Shown here one piece after another: positions 17,064 through 25,026 of a DNA stretch of 64,000 nucleotides. How positions within the stretch are numbered: position 1 is the first letter of the stretch; each line of letters opens with the position of its first letter. The notes below the pieces were generated by a model. It was not told the DNA's origin, did not search any database, and saw only the letters and a list, made by a program, of their open reading frames with translations. Source of the stretch: JANXQE01 sp035651635 (GTDB lineage Bacteria > Verrucomicrobiota > Verrucomicrobiia > Limisphaerales > UBA8199); NCBI GenBank assembly GCA_035651635.1, contig DASRFK010000097.1, positions 1 to 64,000 on the forward strand, read 5' to 3'. The position numbers and the translations under genes were made by a program.

Positions 17064-17666
17064 TTATCTGGCCCGAGCTTCGATGGTGGGCCCCTTCTGA
17101 TCGGCGCTGGTTGGACTAATCAGCAGGAAGCCAAGGTTATGCTTGATGAAGCCGCCGGTGAGCGAGTTTTCGAACACGGCGACCTGAAGGCTATGCAAGC
17201 CCGGGAAGATATTGCTCCCGTAGTTTTCCTCCTGGTAGCGCTGAAGATCGCGCAATTCGCCGGTGGTGAACTCGCGCGCGTTGAGCAGCGCCAGGCCGGC
17301 CAATAGAATACAGGCGAACCGGACCAGGCCTGAGCCCATGCCCAAAAAATATTCACTGCGTCCAAAAATGTCGCTGCCCACCAGCTTGGGGGCCACCCTG
17401 CGTTCGAGAATTGAAAAGATCAGGAGGATGGCCAAAGCGGCTCCGAGGTACGAGAACAGGTAGCAGGTCAGGAGGTCGAAGATTCCAGTGCCGGCGATAA
17501 GTGTTCCAGCTGGTCGGTAAGCAACGGCGCAAAAGAGGACCAGGGCCAGCCACCGGCTCATACTCAACAGCTCCAGGGAGATACCATGCTTGCGTCCATG
17601 AATTATCCCTCCCACCAGGACCACCGCCAGCAGGATATCGAACAAATTAAACGGCGGATTCGCCAT
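17064..17666 (-). CDS. CvpA-family membrane protein
   Basis: This 200-residue inner-membrane protein has four hydrophobic helices (~8-22, ~38-52, ~64-86, ~110-130) and the CvpA-type opening FNLFDILLAVVLVGGIIHGRKHG. CvpA proteins are linked to colicin V production and membrane homeostasis. The C-terminal ~60 residues are soluble (NIFPGLHSLQVAVFENSLTG) and predicted to be cytoplasmic or periplasmic. It stands alone, 72 bases upstream of the nucleotidyltransferase-like gene on the same strand, so co-transcription is possible. Confidence 0.8.
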   Translation of the reverse strand: MANPPFNLFDILLAVVLVGGIIHGRKHGISLELLSMSRWLALVLFCAVAYRPAGTLIAGTGIFDLLTCYLFSYLGAALAILLIFSILERRVAPKLVGSDIFGRSEYFLGMGSGLVRFACILLAGLALLNAREFTTGELRDLQRYQEENYGSNIFPGLHSLQVAVFENSLTGGFIKHNLGFLLISPTSADQKGPTIEARAR

Positions 17667-17799
17667 GGCATTTAAGCGCGTCTGTTAGCCAGGGACCAAC
17701 CGGTCGCAAACAGGCTCGAGAGGAAGCGAGCACTGATCATGCCAAACCCCAAGGGGTGCTCGGCCTAACGGGCGATTTCGCATTCGTGATGTTGAAGCG

Positions 17800-17980
17800 C
17801 AAACAATGCAGTCGAAAACCACGGATGAATACCGATTGGCACGGATGAGACAGCAGCAGACAGTGTCTCACGGAAAGCGCTCCGCTCGCCTAAAGATGAT
17901 GCGAGCTCTCACCCAGCTGAGTTGGAGCCACTCCGCTCATTCCATCAGTGTTCATCCGCGTCTGTCCGTGGTTGAACTGC
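17800..17980. repeat. ~180 bp palindromic intergenic element, copy 1
   Basis: It begins CAAACAATGCAG...ACCACGGATGAATACCGAT and ends CATCAGTGTTCATCCGCGTC...GTGGTTGAACTGC. The two ends are imperfect inverted repeats of ~40 bases. A second copy in the same orientation lies at 47009-47189. The central part contains CTAAAGATGATGCGAGCTC, also conserved. It fills much of the gap 17667-18017; no gene is seen there. Confidence 0.8.
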
Positions 17981-18017
17981 GCCGTGCGGCAGCGGCTTCA
18001 AACGAGAATCGCCGGGC

Positions 18018-19232
18018 TTAGCGGGAGGAAATGGTGATGGGTTTGACTCGCTCGCCATCATAAACGCGACTGCTTGGATAAAGAATAACCGCTTGTCCAA
18101 GCGCCAGGCCTTCGAGCACTTCAGTTTCGGTGCCGCTGGATTGACCAGTTTTAACGAGCCGCAGATGCGCCCGGCCATCGGATACGGCGAAAGTGCCCCA
18201 TTGTTCTGCCTGGCGAAACAGGGCTCCCGCCGGCACCTTGAGCACATCCTCCCTCTGCCAAACAATGATTCTGGCTTCCACACGAAAGTTGTCGCCGACG
18301 TTCGTGCGCTGGTCAGGAGGAGTCAGGAGATCAGCGATGACATTGACTCGCTGCTCTTCGACGCCTAAGGCCGACACCTTTGTGAAAGCCGCCGGCTCGA
18401 CCAGGCGGACTTTGCCCAGCAAAGGCTCGCTCCCGCCCCATTGATCGAACTCCACATTTGCCCCGGGGGCAATCCGCGCGCCGTCGCGGGAAAGCACCTC
18501 GACGACCACTTCCAAGTCCGCCGGGTCACCGATTTCCAGCAAGGGCGTGCCGGCGGTGACCGCGCGCGAATTCTCCTCGAAAACCTTGAGCACCCGTCCG
18601 GACGCCGGGGCGCGTAGTTCACGGGCGGCGCAAAGAGCATTCGTGGCTGGCGCTGCGGCGGAAAACTCTTCCAATTCAGCCTCGGCCTGGCGCAAGGCGC
18701 TTTCGGCAGCGGCTAATTCCCGGTTGGCGGAGGCTTCGCGCCATTGAGCTCCCTCCAGTTCCTGGACTGAAATTGTTTTGTCATCGTAAAGCTTCTGAAA
18801 CCGTCGCAACTCGCTGGTGGCGAAAACATGGGCGGCCCGGGCCTTTTCCAGGTTGGCCGCGGCGGAATCGCGGTTGGCTTCGGCGGCTGCGTGTGTGCGT
18901 TCATCCAGGAGCGTCGGGGCGAGAGGATCGATAACGGCGACGACAGTTTGACCGGCGAGCACCTCGGCTCCCGCTTTGAAAGGTATGCGCCGGAGCTGGC
19001 CGGATACCGGAGCGGCCACGACGAAGCGCTGCTTAATTCTGGTTTTGCCTTCTTCGTTGATAGTGACGCGCAAGCGACCTCGAGTCGCCAGCGCCGTCTC
19101 GACTGGCACAGGCTTTGGCCAGAGCCCCGCAACGATAAGCGCCAGCAACAGCAGCGCGCCGCCGTAAGGAAGCCAACGGCGAGCGCGATGGTTGCTGGAG
19201 CGCCGGGCTCCGGCAGGCGTGCTCGAGGTCAT
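18018..19232 (-). CDS. HlyD/MacA-type periplasmic adaptor (membrane fusion protein)
   Basis: This 404-residue adaptor belongs to an ABC exporter. One N-terminal membrane helix (LPYGGALLLLALIVAGLW, ~21-38) is followed by a lipoyl half-motif (VVAAPVSGQLRRIPFKAGAEVLAGQ), an Ala-rich coiled-coil hairpin (~95-190), the second lipoyl half (LRAPASGRVLKVFE) and beta-barrel domains. The start at 19232 places the helix near the N-terminus; a TTG 66 bases upstream would overlap the permease gene. It is the last gene of the ATPase-permease-adaptor operon. It probably bridges to an outer-membrane channel encoded elsewhere. Cargo unknown. Confidence 0.88.
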   Translation of the reverse strand: MTSSTPAGARRSSNHRARRWLPYGGALLLLALIVAGLWPKPVPVETALATRGRLRVTINEEGKTRIKQRFVVAAPVSGQLRRIPFKAGAEVLAGQTVVAVIDPLAPTLLDERTHAAAEANRDSAAANLEKARAAHVFATSELRRFQKLYDDKTISVQELEGAQWREASANRELAAAESALRQAEAELEEFSAAAPATNALCAARELRAPASGRVLKVFEENSRAVTAGTPLLEIGDPADLEVVVEVLSRDGARIAPGANVEFDQWGGSEPLLGKVRLVEPAAFTKVSALGVEEQRVNVIADLLTPPDQRTNVGDNFRVEARIIVWQREDVLKVPAGALFRQAEQWGTFAVSDGRAHLRLVKTGQSSGTETEVLEGLALGQAVILYPSSRVYDGERVKPITISSR

Positions 19233-19263
19233 AAGATGGGCGGCCGATTCACCAGTAAGCTTG

Positions 19264-21630
19264 CTACTCCGGCGCTTTAAGCGCGCCGACCAGGTCAAGT
19301 TGATTGAGTTTACGCAAAACCACCAGCGCCGAAATCGTCGAGGCCACGGTTACCACGGCGACTGCGAACGCGTAATTGGCGGTCGTAAGGATCAAGGGCA
19401 CACGCACGGTTTCGGTGTTGACGGCGTGTAGAATGGCTGTGGCAAACCCTGTTCCCACCAGAAGTCCCAGCGGAACGGCCACTCCGGCCAGGATCACCAG
19501 TTCGGTGATCAGCACCGTGCCGACTTCCCGGCGCGAAAAACCGATGACCCGCAAAGTCGCCAGCTCGCGCGCGCGCTCCGCCAGAGAAATGCGCGCATTG
19601 TTATAGACCACACCAAAAGCCACGACCATGGCGAAGATAAGGTAAATCATCTGAATTAAGCCAATACTGGCGGCGGTCGTTTGGCGAAAATTCTCGCGCA
19701 GCGATTCCTTGATGGCGACCCAGCTTACTCGCGGAATGCCTTTGAGGGCGTGTAGAAAGTCGGCCCGGTGTGCGGCATCGAGGCGGAAATTTGCGCCGCT
19801 AACGACGTCGCCTTCGCCCAGCAGGCGGTTGAGCGCATGCAAATCCATGTAGGCCGCCACCCCGGCAAAATCCTCGGCCAATCCGACGAGCCGCACGGTT
19901 CGCGTTGGGCGTTTGCCCTCCAAGACTTCGACCAATAGTGCGTCACCCACTTTCACCCCGAGGACCTCGGCGAGCTTGGCTGAGAGCACCAGGCCGTCGG
20001 GCGGCAGCTGGATTTGCTGCGAGCTTTCATCCAGGACCCGGTTGTGCAAACCCTTGGCGGGTAAACCTTGGATGCCCAATTGGCGGCGTTGGTGTCCGAA
20101 GCTGATGCGAACAAAGGCCTGGCGGAACGGTTCAGTGGTGACGACTCCGGGCAACTGGTTCAACGGATGAAGCACCTGGTCGCTGGTGGGTTCAACCAGG
20201 CCAATCCCAACATCCTGCCGTTGGATGACGTCCCACTGAAAATCGAGGATTTGCGACACACCATCCCTGAAGCAGTTGGGGACGATCAGAATGCCGGTAG
20301 CCAAGGCGAGCCCGATGATCGTGAAAAGCGCCTGCATCGGGCGGCGCTCGATGTTCCGCACCGCAATGCGAAAGGTGTGCGAGAGCAGATGCCCAATGCC
20401 GGTCCGTTCAATCAAGGCCGGCCGATAGTTGGCGGGAGGTTCGGGCCGCATTGCCTCGGCCGGAGGCAGTTTGGCGGCGCGGCGGACGGCGCTAAAGACG
20501 CCGATCATGGCCGCGCCTGTGCTGACCAGCACCGCCAGCGGCAACGCGGTTCGATCCAGGCGAAAGTACAAATCCGGGAACCTGAAAAAACGGTGGTACA
20601 TTTGGACCAGCTGGGTACCCAGGAAAATGCCGCCCGCGGTCCCGAGCAGAGTTCCGGCGATGACCATCACAAAGGCGAATTTCAGGTAGTGCGTGACGAC
20701 CTGGCGATTGGTGAAACCGAAGGCTTTGAGAATTGCGATTTGTTCCCGCTGCAGATTCAAAAGTCTGGAAAGCACGGCGTTGGTCATGAACGCCGCCACG
20801 CTCAAAAAGACGACCGGGAAACCAATCGAAATGGTCTGCAAGACCCGAATTTCATCCGAAACACGAATGTGCGAGGGATGATCGGCGCGTCCGAACGCGC
20901 CCCGGCCGCCATAGGGGGTGAGCAACCGATCGACGCTGGCAATCACCGGCCGTTCCGATGCTCCGGGCGCGAGCGTGAGGGTCAGGAAATTAAACGCTCC
21001 GTCCAGGTCGAAGGCACGAGCGACCTCTTTGTAAGGCATCCAGAAAATGCCGTACGTCCGGTTATCCGGGAGCGCCGCCCCCGGTCTGGACTCAAAAATG
21101 AATTCCGGCGAAAGCACTAAGCCGGCAATGCGCAATTCGGACCGTTTGCCATTAAGCAGCATCGCGATTTTGTCACCGGGCCTTAATTGATTGGCCGAGG
21201 CAAAGGCCTCGCCGACCAAAACCTGGTCTACGGCGCCAGGTTCGAGCCAATGGCCGGCGCGCAAGAACAAACGGTTGAGCTCTTGGGCGCCAAAATCCGG
21301 CAGAGATCGGACCATGCCGCTGGCGGGTTCGTCCAGCCCTGGAATGTCGAGGGTGACCTGGGTGGCGATCCCATCCTGGACGGCGGCCACGCCCGGCAGT
21401 TGCCCAATCTGGCCTGCGACGGAATTGGGAGCGCGCTTGAGTTGGACGAAGACTTCGGCAAAGCGGTTCTCCTCGTAATACTCCTGGCGGGTCGATTCGA
21501 GGGAATGAATAAGACTGCGAGCCATGATCATCATGGCCAGTCCGCACCCCATCACCAGGGAAACCGCGATGGCCTGGCCTTTCATCCGGCGTAAGTCGCG
21601 CCAGAGTTTACGATCGAGGTGCGAGATCAC
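19264..21630 (-). CDS. ABC transporter permease with two FtsX domains
   Basis: This 788-residue inner-membrane permease has an N-terminal helix (~22-42) followed by a large periplasmic domain. Two FtsX blocks follow: one near residues ~270-395 (VVFLSVAAFMTNAVLSRLLNLQREQIAILKAFGF) and one near ~665-785 (ARELATLRVIGFSRREVGTVL). Between them is a second periplasmic domain (~455-660). Its start overlaps the ATPase stop in ATGA form, and the adaptor starts 31 bases after its stop. The trio resembles MacAB/DevBCA-type exporters of lipids, peptides or antibiotics. Confidence 0.9.
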   Translation of the reverse strand: MISHLDRKLWRDLRRMKGQAIAVSLVMGCGLAMMIMARSLIHSLESTRQEYYEENRFAEVFVQLKRAPNSVAGQIGQLPGVAAVQDGIATQVTLDIPGLDEPASGMVRSLPDFGAQELNRLFLRAGHWLEPGAVDQVLVGEAFASANQLRPGDKIAMLLNGKRSELRIAGLVLSPEFIFESRPGAALPDNRTYGIFWMPYKEVARAFDLDGAFNFLTLTLAPGASERPVIASVDRLLTPYGGRGAFGRADHPSHIRVSDEIRVLQTISIGFPVVFLSVAAFMTNAVLSRLLNLQREQIAILKAFGFTNRQVVTHYLKFAFVMVIAGTLLGTAGGIFLGTQLVQMYHRFFRFPDLYFRLDRTALPLAVLVSTGAAMIGVFSAVRRAAKLPPAEAMRPEPPANYRPALIERTGIGHLLSHTFRIAVRNIERRPMQALFTIIGLALATGILIVPNCFRDGVSQILDFQWDVIQRQDVGIGLVEPTSDQVLHPLNQLPGVVTTEPFRQAFVRISFGHQRRQLGIQGLPAKGLHNRVLDESSQQIQLPPDGLVLSAKLAEVLGVKVGDALLVEVLEGKRPTRTVRLVGLAEDFAGVAAYMDLHALNRLLGEGDVVSGANFRLDAAHRADFLHALKGIPRVSWVAIKESLRENFRQTTAASIGLIQMIYLIFAMVVAFGVVYNNARISLAERARELATLRVIGFSRREVGTVLITELVILAGVAVPLGLLVGTGFATAILHAVNTETVRVPLILTTANYAFAVAVVTVASTISALVVLRKLNQLDLVGALKAPE

Positions 21631-22412
21631 CAGTTCAGGCTGCTGGCCGGCGCGCGCGTTTTGTTGAGCCGAACTTCATGGACCCGGCCATCGGAGATAT
21701 GAACCACCCGGTCGGCCATTTCCGCCATCACGGCATTGTGAGTGATCACCACCGTAAGTGTGCCCAACTCTGTGTTCACCCGCTGGAGGGCTTCCAGGAC
21801 TACGATCCCGGTCCGGACATCCAGCGCGCCGGTGGGTTCGTCGCACAGCAGGACCTCCGGGCGTTTGGCGATGGCTCGGGCGATGGCGACCCGTTGCTGT
21901 TCACCACCGGACAACTGGGCTGGAAAATGGTCCAATCGACCGCCGAGATTGACCAGGCGCAGCGCGTCTTCCGGCCCCATGGGGTCGCGCGCGATTTCAG
22001 TGATTAAGCCGACGTTTTCCCGGGCCGTCAGGCTTGGGATCAGGTTGTAGAATTGGAAGATAAACCCGACCGTATCCCGGCGATACTGGGTCAACGCCGC
22101 TTCGTCGGCCTGGGTCAGATCGATTCCACGGTAGAGCAGTTCACCGGTTGTCGGCACGTCCAGTCCGCCCAGATTGTTGAGCAGGGTGGTTTTCCCGCTG
22201 CCCGAAGGCCCGAGCAACACGACCAATTCTCCGGCGTAGAGATCCAGGTCCACGCCGCTGAGCGCGTGCACCTCGGCAGTCCCCATCCCATAGACTTTGG
22301 TGAGGCCGCGCACGCGAAATATTTCTTCACGTTCATTTGGTCGTGCGTTCGACGCCGGGGTCAGTGGTTGGCCAGGATTTATCTCGGAATGATTTTGTGC
22401 GCCCGCGGACAT
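21627..22412 (-). CDS. ABC transporter ATP-binding protein (LolD/MacB-type)
   Basis: This 261-residue ATPase carries Walker A GPSGSGKTT, Q-loop FIFQFYNLIPSLTARENV, signature LSGGEQQRVAIARA, Walker B LLCDEPTGALD and the switch His in VITHN. ALSGVDLDLYAGELV and FQFYNL are characteristic of the LolD/MacB group that pairs with FtsX permeases. The first ~32 residues are extra and polar; a later start is possible but no internal Met precedes the core. It is the first gene of the three-gene operon. Confidence 0.93.
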   Translation of the reverse strand: MSAGAQNHSEINPGQPLTPASNARPNEREEIFRVRGLTKVYGMGTAEVHALSGVDLDLYAGELVVLLGPSGSGKTTLLNNLGGLDVPTTGELLYRGIDLTQADEAALTQYRRDTVGFIFQFYNLIPSLTARENVGLITEIARDPMGPEDALRLVNLGGRLDHFPAQLSGGEQQRVAIARAIAKRPEVLLCDEPTGALDVRTGIVVLEALQRVNTELGTLTVVITHNAVMAEMADRVVHISDGRVHEVRLNKTRAPASSLNW

Positions 22413-22576
22413 GCTTCGTTGGTAACATCGTCTCCAGCGCAGCGACTCGTGTCAACCGGTTGCGTGAAGCCCCGAACCTCTTTAAAAGGTCCTGCCGCGG
22501 TGGCCGGTTCATTGAGGATTGAGCATTCCCAAAAATGGATAGATACTCAGACCGGTTACTGACTGGTTGGGAAATA

Positions 22577-23203
22577 ATGGCTAACACTGATTCGCGTGTA
22601 ACGATTCATATGGCGGCGAGCCTTGATGGGTTTATCGCTCGAAAGGACGGGCGCGTCGACTGGATGGAAACCGCAGACGAATTCGTGGGCGGAGCCACGA
22701 TGGACCCAGGATTTGTCGAGGCCTTCCTTAAGTCAATCGACTGTTATGTCATGGGTTCAAGGACCTACGAAACCGCATTGAGTTTCGAAGCCAAAGGATT
22801 GGGGTGGGCATATGGTGACAAACCCATTTTCGTCCTCACTACTCGCAAGCTGCCGCGGACCCGGGATACCGTCGAGTTCTACTCGGGCGATCTGGCGCGG
22901 TTCGTAAATGGGCGTCTGCGGCCAGCTTTTCGCAGCATCTGGTTTGTTGGAGGTGGCGTAGTTTCTGGAGAATGCCTTCGTCTGGGGCTAGCCGACGAAG
23001 TTCGTTATTCGATCCTGCCGATCTTGATAGGTGATGGAATCCCTTTCTTCGATAAGCTCGAGAGGGATGTCGCTCTTCATCTGGTAGAAGTCAAAGGCTA
23101 CCAGAGCGGCACGGTGGCGCTTCGTTACGAGGTGGGAACCGAAATGAAAAGGCCCAAGCAATCGTCGGAGCCAACGGTCCCAAGCGGCCAGGGCTCAACT
23201 TGA
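22577..23203 (+). CDS. Dihydrofolate reductase-family protein (RibD C-terminal-like)
   Basis: This 208-residue NADPH-dependent reductase-type protein has the N-terminal strand VTIHMAASLDGFIARKDGRVDW, typical of the DHFR/RibD-C family. It also has VMGSRTYETAL (nucleotide-binding GRxTYE-type motif), PIFVLTTRK, and the C-terminal FVGGGVVSGECLRLGLADEVRYSILPILIGDG with the glycine-rich GGG. The start MANTDSRV at 22577 is chosen over one 42 bases upstream, as it fits the family N-terminus. It is divergent from the ABC exporter operon (164 bases between). The substrate is unknown; these are not folA. Confidence 0.88.
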   Translation: MANTDSRVTIHMAASLDGFIARKDGRVDWMETADEFVGGATMDPGFVEAFLKSIDCYVMGSRTYETALSFEAKGLGWAYGDKPIFVLTTRKLPRTRDTVEFYSGDLARFVNGRLRPAFRSIWFVGGGVVSGECLRLGLADEVRYSILPILIGDGIPFFDKLERDVALHLVEVKGYQSGTVALRYEVGTEMKRPKQSSEPTVPSGQGST

Positions 23204-23221
23204 ACCTTTGCCGATCGATGA

Positions 23222-23310
23222 CGGAATCGATCGGCGCAACCTCTTCGAGGTTGACTGTGTCGAGGCGTTTTTAACCCCAAGGGTTGCGTTAAATACTACT
23301 CGCAACCTTA
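23222..23310. repeat. Palindromic intergenic repeat (inverted relative of 6069-6142)
   Basis: CGCAACCTCTTCGAGGTTGA at 23235-23254 is the exact reverse complement of 6123-6142, and is followed by AACCCCAAGGGTTGCG. The remainder of the gap 23204-23752 shows no convincing gene; an open stretch at 23588-23716 (MRLDELWTWLG...) could be a decayed transposase piece. Confidence 0.65.
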
Positions 23311-23752
23311 GGCTGGAGGAGGAAATCCCTTCTAGATTAATAAGCAATTTGACCATTATGAGCAAAGTTGCTCACCCGCAACAGAGCTCCTTTCTGACGT
23401 CATCCGTCGATACCGTCCGCAAGCGGGCCAGACAAGGCCTGGACCCAGGAAAAATCTCGAAGTCAAACCACTAACTTGCAAGTGGTTGTTAAAATTTGAA
23501 TGTTGCGGCTGAGTTTTATTAAAACTTCTCAATGATTTTTCGCAAGCCCGATTAAAAGTGGCTCTGCCTTTGCTTTGGCAACCCGTCATGAGACTGGACG
23601 AGCTGTGGACCTGGCTGGGCTGCGTGGGGCAGGCCTTGCGAGTGTACCTCGCCTCGGCCATCTCGTTGCGGGCCAGGCCCGGCAAAAGCCAGGCGGGTCA
23701 AATCGAAAAGAACTGAGAGCCGGTTGCGGGGATAGCGGCCGGTCCCAAATGT

Positions 23753-24871
23753 ATGAGCCGTGTAAGACCGAATATTCTGCGGAGGAGAGACCCGCTGCGA
23801 GTCGGGTATCTGGCGGTGAGTGATTGCGCGCCGCTGGTTTACGCGTTCGAGGGCGGATTGTTCGACAAATATGGGTTGGAGGTGCACCTGCAGCGCGAGA
23901 CCAGTTGGGCCAACGTCCGCGACAAAGTCATCCAGGGGGAGCTGGACGCAGCCCATGCACCGGCGACGCTGCCGTTCCTAGCCAATCTGGGGATCGAATC
24001 GGATCCGTGCGCGTGTGTCAGCGGGTTGGTCCTGAGTTTGCAGGGGAACGCGATTACGATCTCGCGCCGGCTTTGGGACGAGGGAGTGCGCGATGCGGCG
24101 GGCCTGCGCGAGCGGATCTACCGGAATTGGGGCAAACGCACGTTTACTTTTGGAGTGGTCTTTTCGCTGTCCTCACAGGAGATCCTGCTGCGTGGCTGGC
24201 TGAAGTCCGCGGGCATCGTGCCGGAGGCTGACGTGAGAATTGTGGCGGTGCCGCCGGCGCAGATGTTCCCGACGTTGAAACTGGGTTACATCGACGGCTA
24301 CTGTGTGGGCGAACCCTGGACTTCAGTGGCGATCCAAGCGGGCGCGGGGATGTGTGTGGCGACCAGCGAGGAACTGGCGCCCCTGCATCCCGAGCGGGTC
24401 CTGATGGTGCGCCAAAGTTTTGCCCTTGGTCGGGCGGAAGAGCACGAGCGCATGATTGGCGCACTGCTCGAATCCTGCGCATTCTGCGAGCGGCCGGAGA
24501 ATCGTTCATTGCTGGGGCAGATTCTCGCTCATCCGCAATATCTCAATGCGCCCGTGGAATGCGTTCAGGCAGGCCTGCCACAGCCATTTAACTCCAACGA
24601 TAATTCCCCGGCTCGCCTTTGCGCCTCTTCCATTTTTTCGAGGTACAACGCCAATGAACCGAGCGACGACAAGGCTGGCTGGATTATCGAGCGGCTTTAT
24701 GAGTTGCTGCAACAGGACGTCTTTAAACCCCGCAATTCGGGTCGGGCTCCGGTGCTGAAGAACATTTTCCGCAAGGACATCTTCGCGCGAGCGCGTGCTC
24801 TCGTAGCGGATGGGACTCAGGGTCGCAGCCCTGCCTCAACCCACGAACCGATCCTGGCACCCAATGGGTAG
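23753..24871 (+). CDS. NrtA/CmpA-like ABC substrate-binding protein without signal peptide
   Basis: This 372-residue protein of the nitrate/bicarbonate binding-protein type (NrtA, CmpA, and the C-terminal domain of NrtC) opens LRVGYLAVSDCAPLVYAFEGGLFDKYGLEVHL and includes VIQGELDAAHAPATLPF, LRGWLKSAG, PPAQMFPTLKLGYIDGYCVGEPW. Unlike exported NrtA, it has no signal peptide or lipobox: the N-terminus is MSRVRPNILRRRDP. It may therefore be a cytoplasmic sensor, as NasS is in nitrate regulation. No permease, ATPase or NasT-type gene is adjacent. A hairpin (24926-24952) follows the gene. Confidence 0.83.
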   Translation: MSRVRPNILRRRDPLRVGYLAVSDCAPLVYAFEGGLFDKYGLEVHLQRETSWANVRDKVIQGELDAAHAPATLPFLANLGIESDPCACVSGLVLSLQGNAITISRRLWDEGVRDAAGLRERIYRNWGKRTFTFGVVFSLSSQEILLRGWLKSAGIVPEADVRIVAVPPAQMFPTLKLGYIDGYCVGEPWTSVAIQAGAGMCVATSEELAPLHPERVLMVRQSFALGRAEEHERMIGALLESCAFCERPENRSLLGQILAHPQYLNAPVECVQAGLPQPFNSNDNSPARLCASSIFSRYNANEPSDDKAGWIIERLYELLQQDVFKPRNSGRAPVLKNIFRKDIFARARALVADGTQGRSPASTHEPILAPNG

Positions 24872-24925
24872 TCGATAGCGCTTCAATTTTCCCGCGCCTT
24901 CCTCCGAGGCGCGGGGCCGGGGCCT

Positions 24926-24952
24926 GGGCGCCACCGAGGGTTCTCGGCGCCC
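24926..24952 (+). terminator. Possible terminator hairpin between the NrtA-like gene and alaS
   Basis: GGGCGCC (24926-24932) pairs with GGCGCCC (24946-24952) around a 13-base loop. Only a weak T-rich tail (CTGTTCTTT) follows several bases later, so termination is uncertain. Confidence 0.35.
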
Positions 24953-25026
24953 GGCCTCGCTGTTCTTTGCTAAAGTTGGTCTGGTCTTCATCCGGAGCTT
25001 GGCCTATTTTCCCTCCTCTTATTGCT

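Noticed and set aside
20068..21120. Plus-strand open frame of 350 codons opposite the FtsX permease
   Set aside because: Charged, repetitive shadow of a clear permease gene on the other strand.
23588..23716. MRLDELWTWLG... stretch resembling an IS1-type transposase fragment
   Set aside because: Only about ten residues look similar and no terminal repeats or second domain are visible, so it is not listed as a mobile element.
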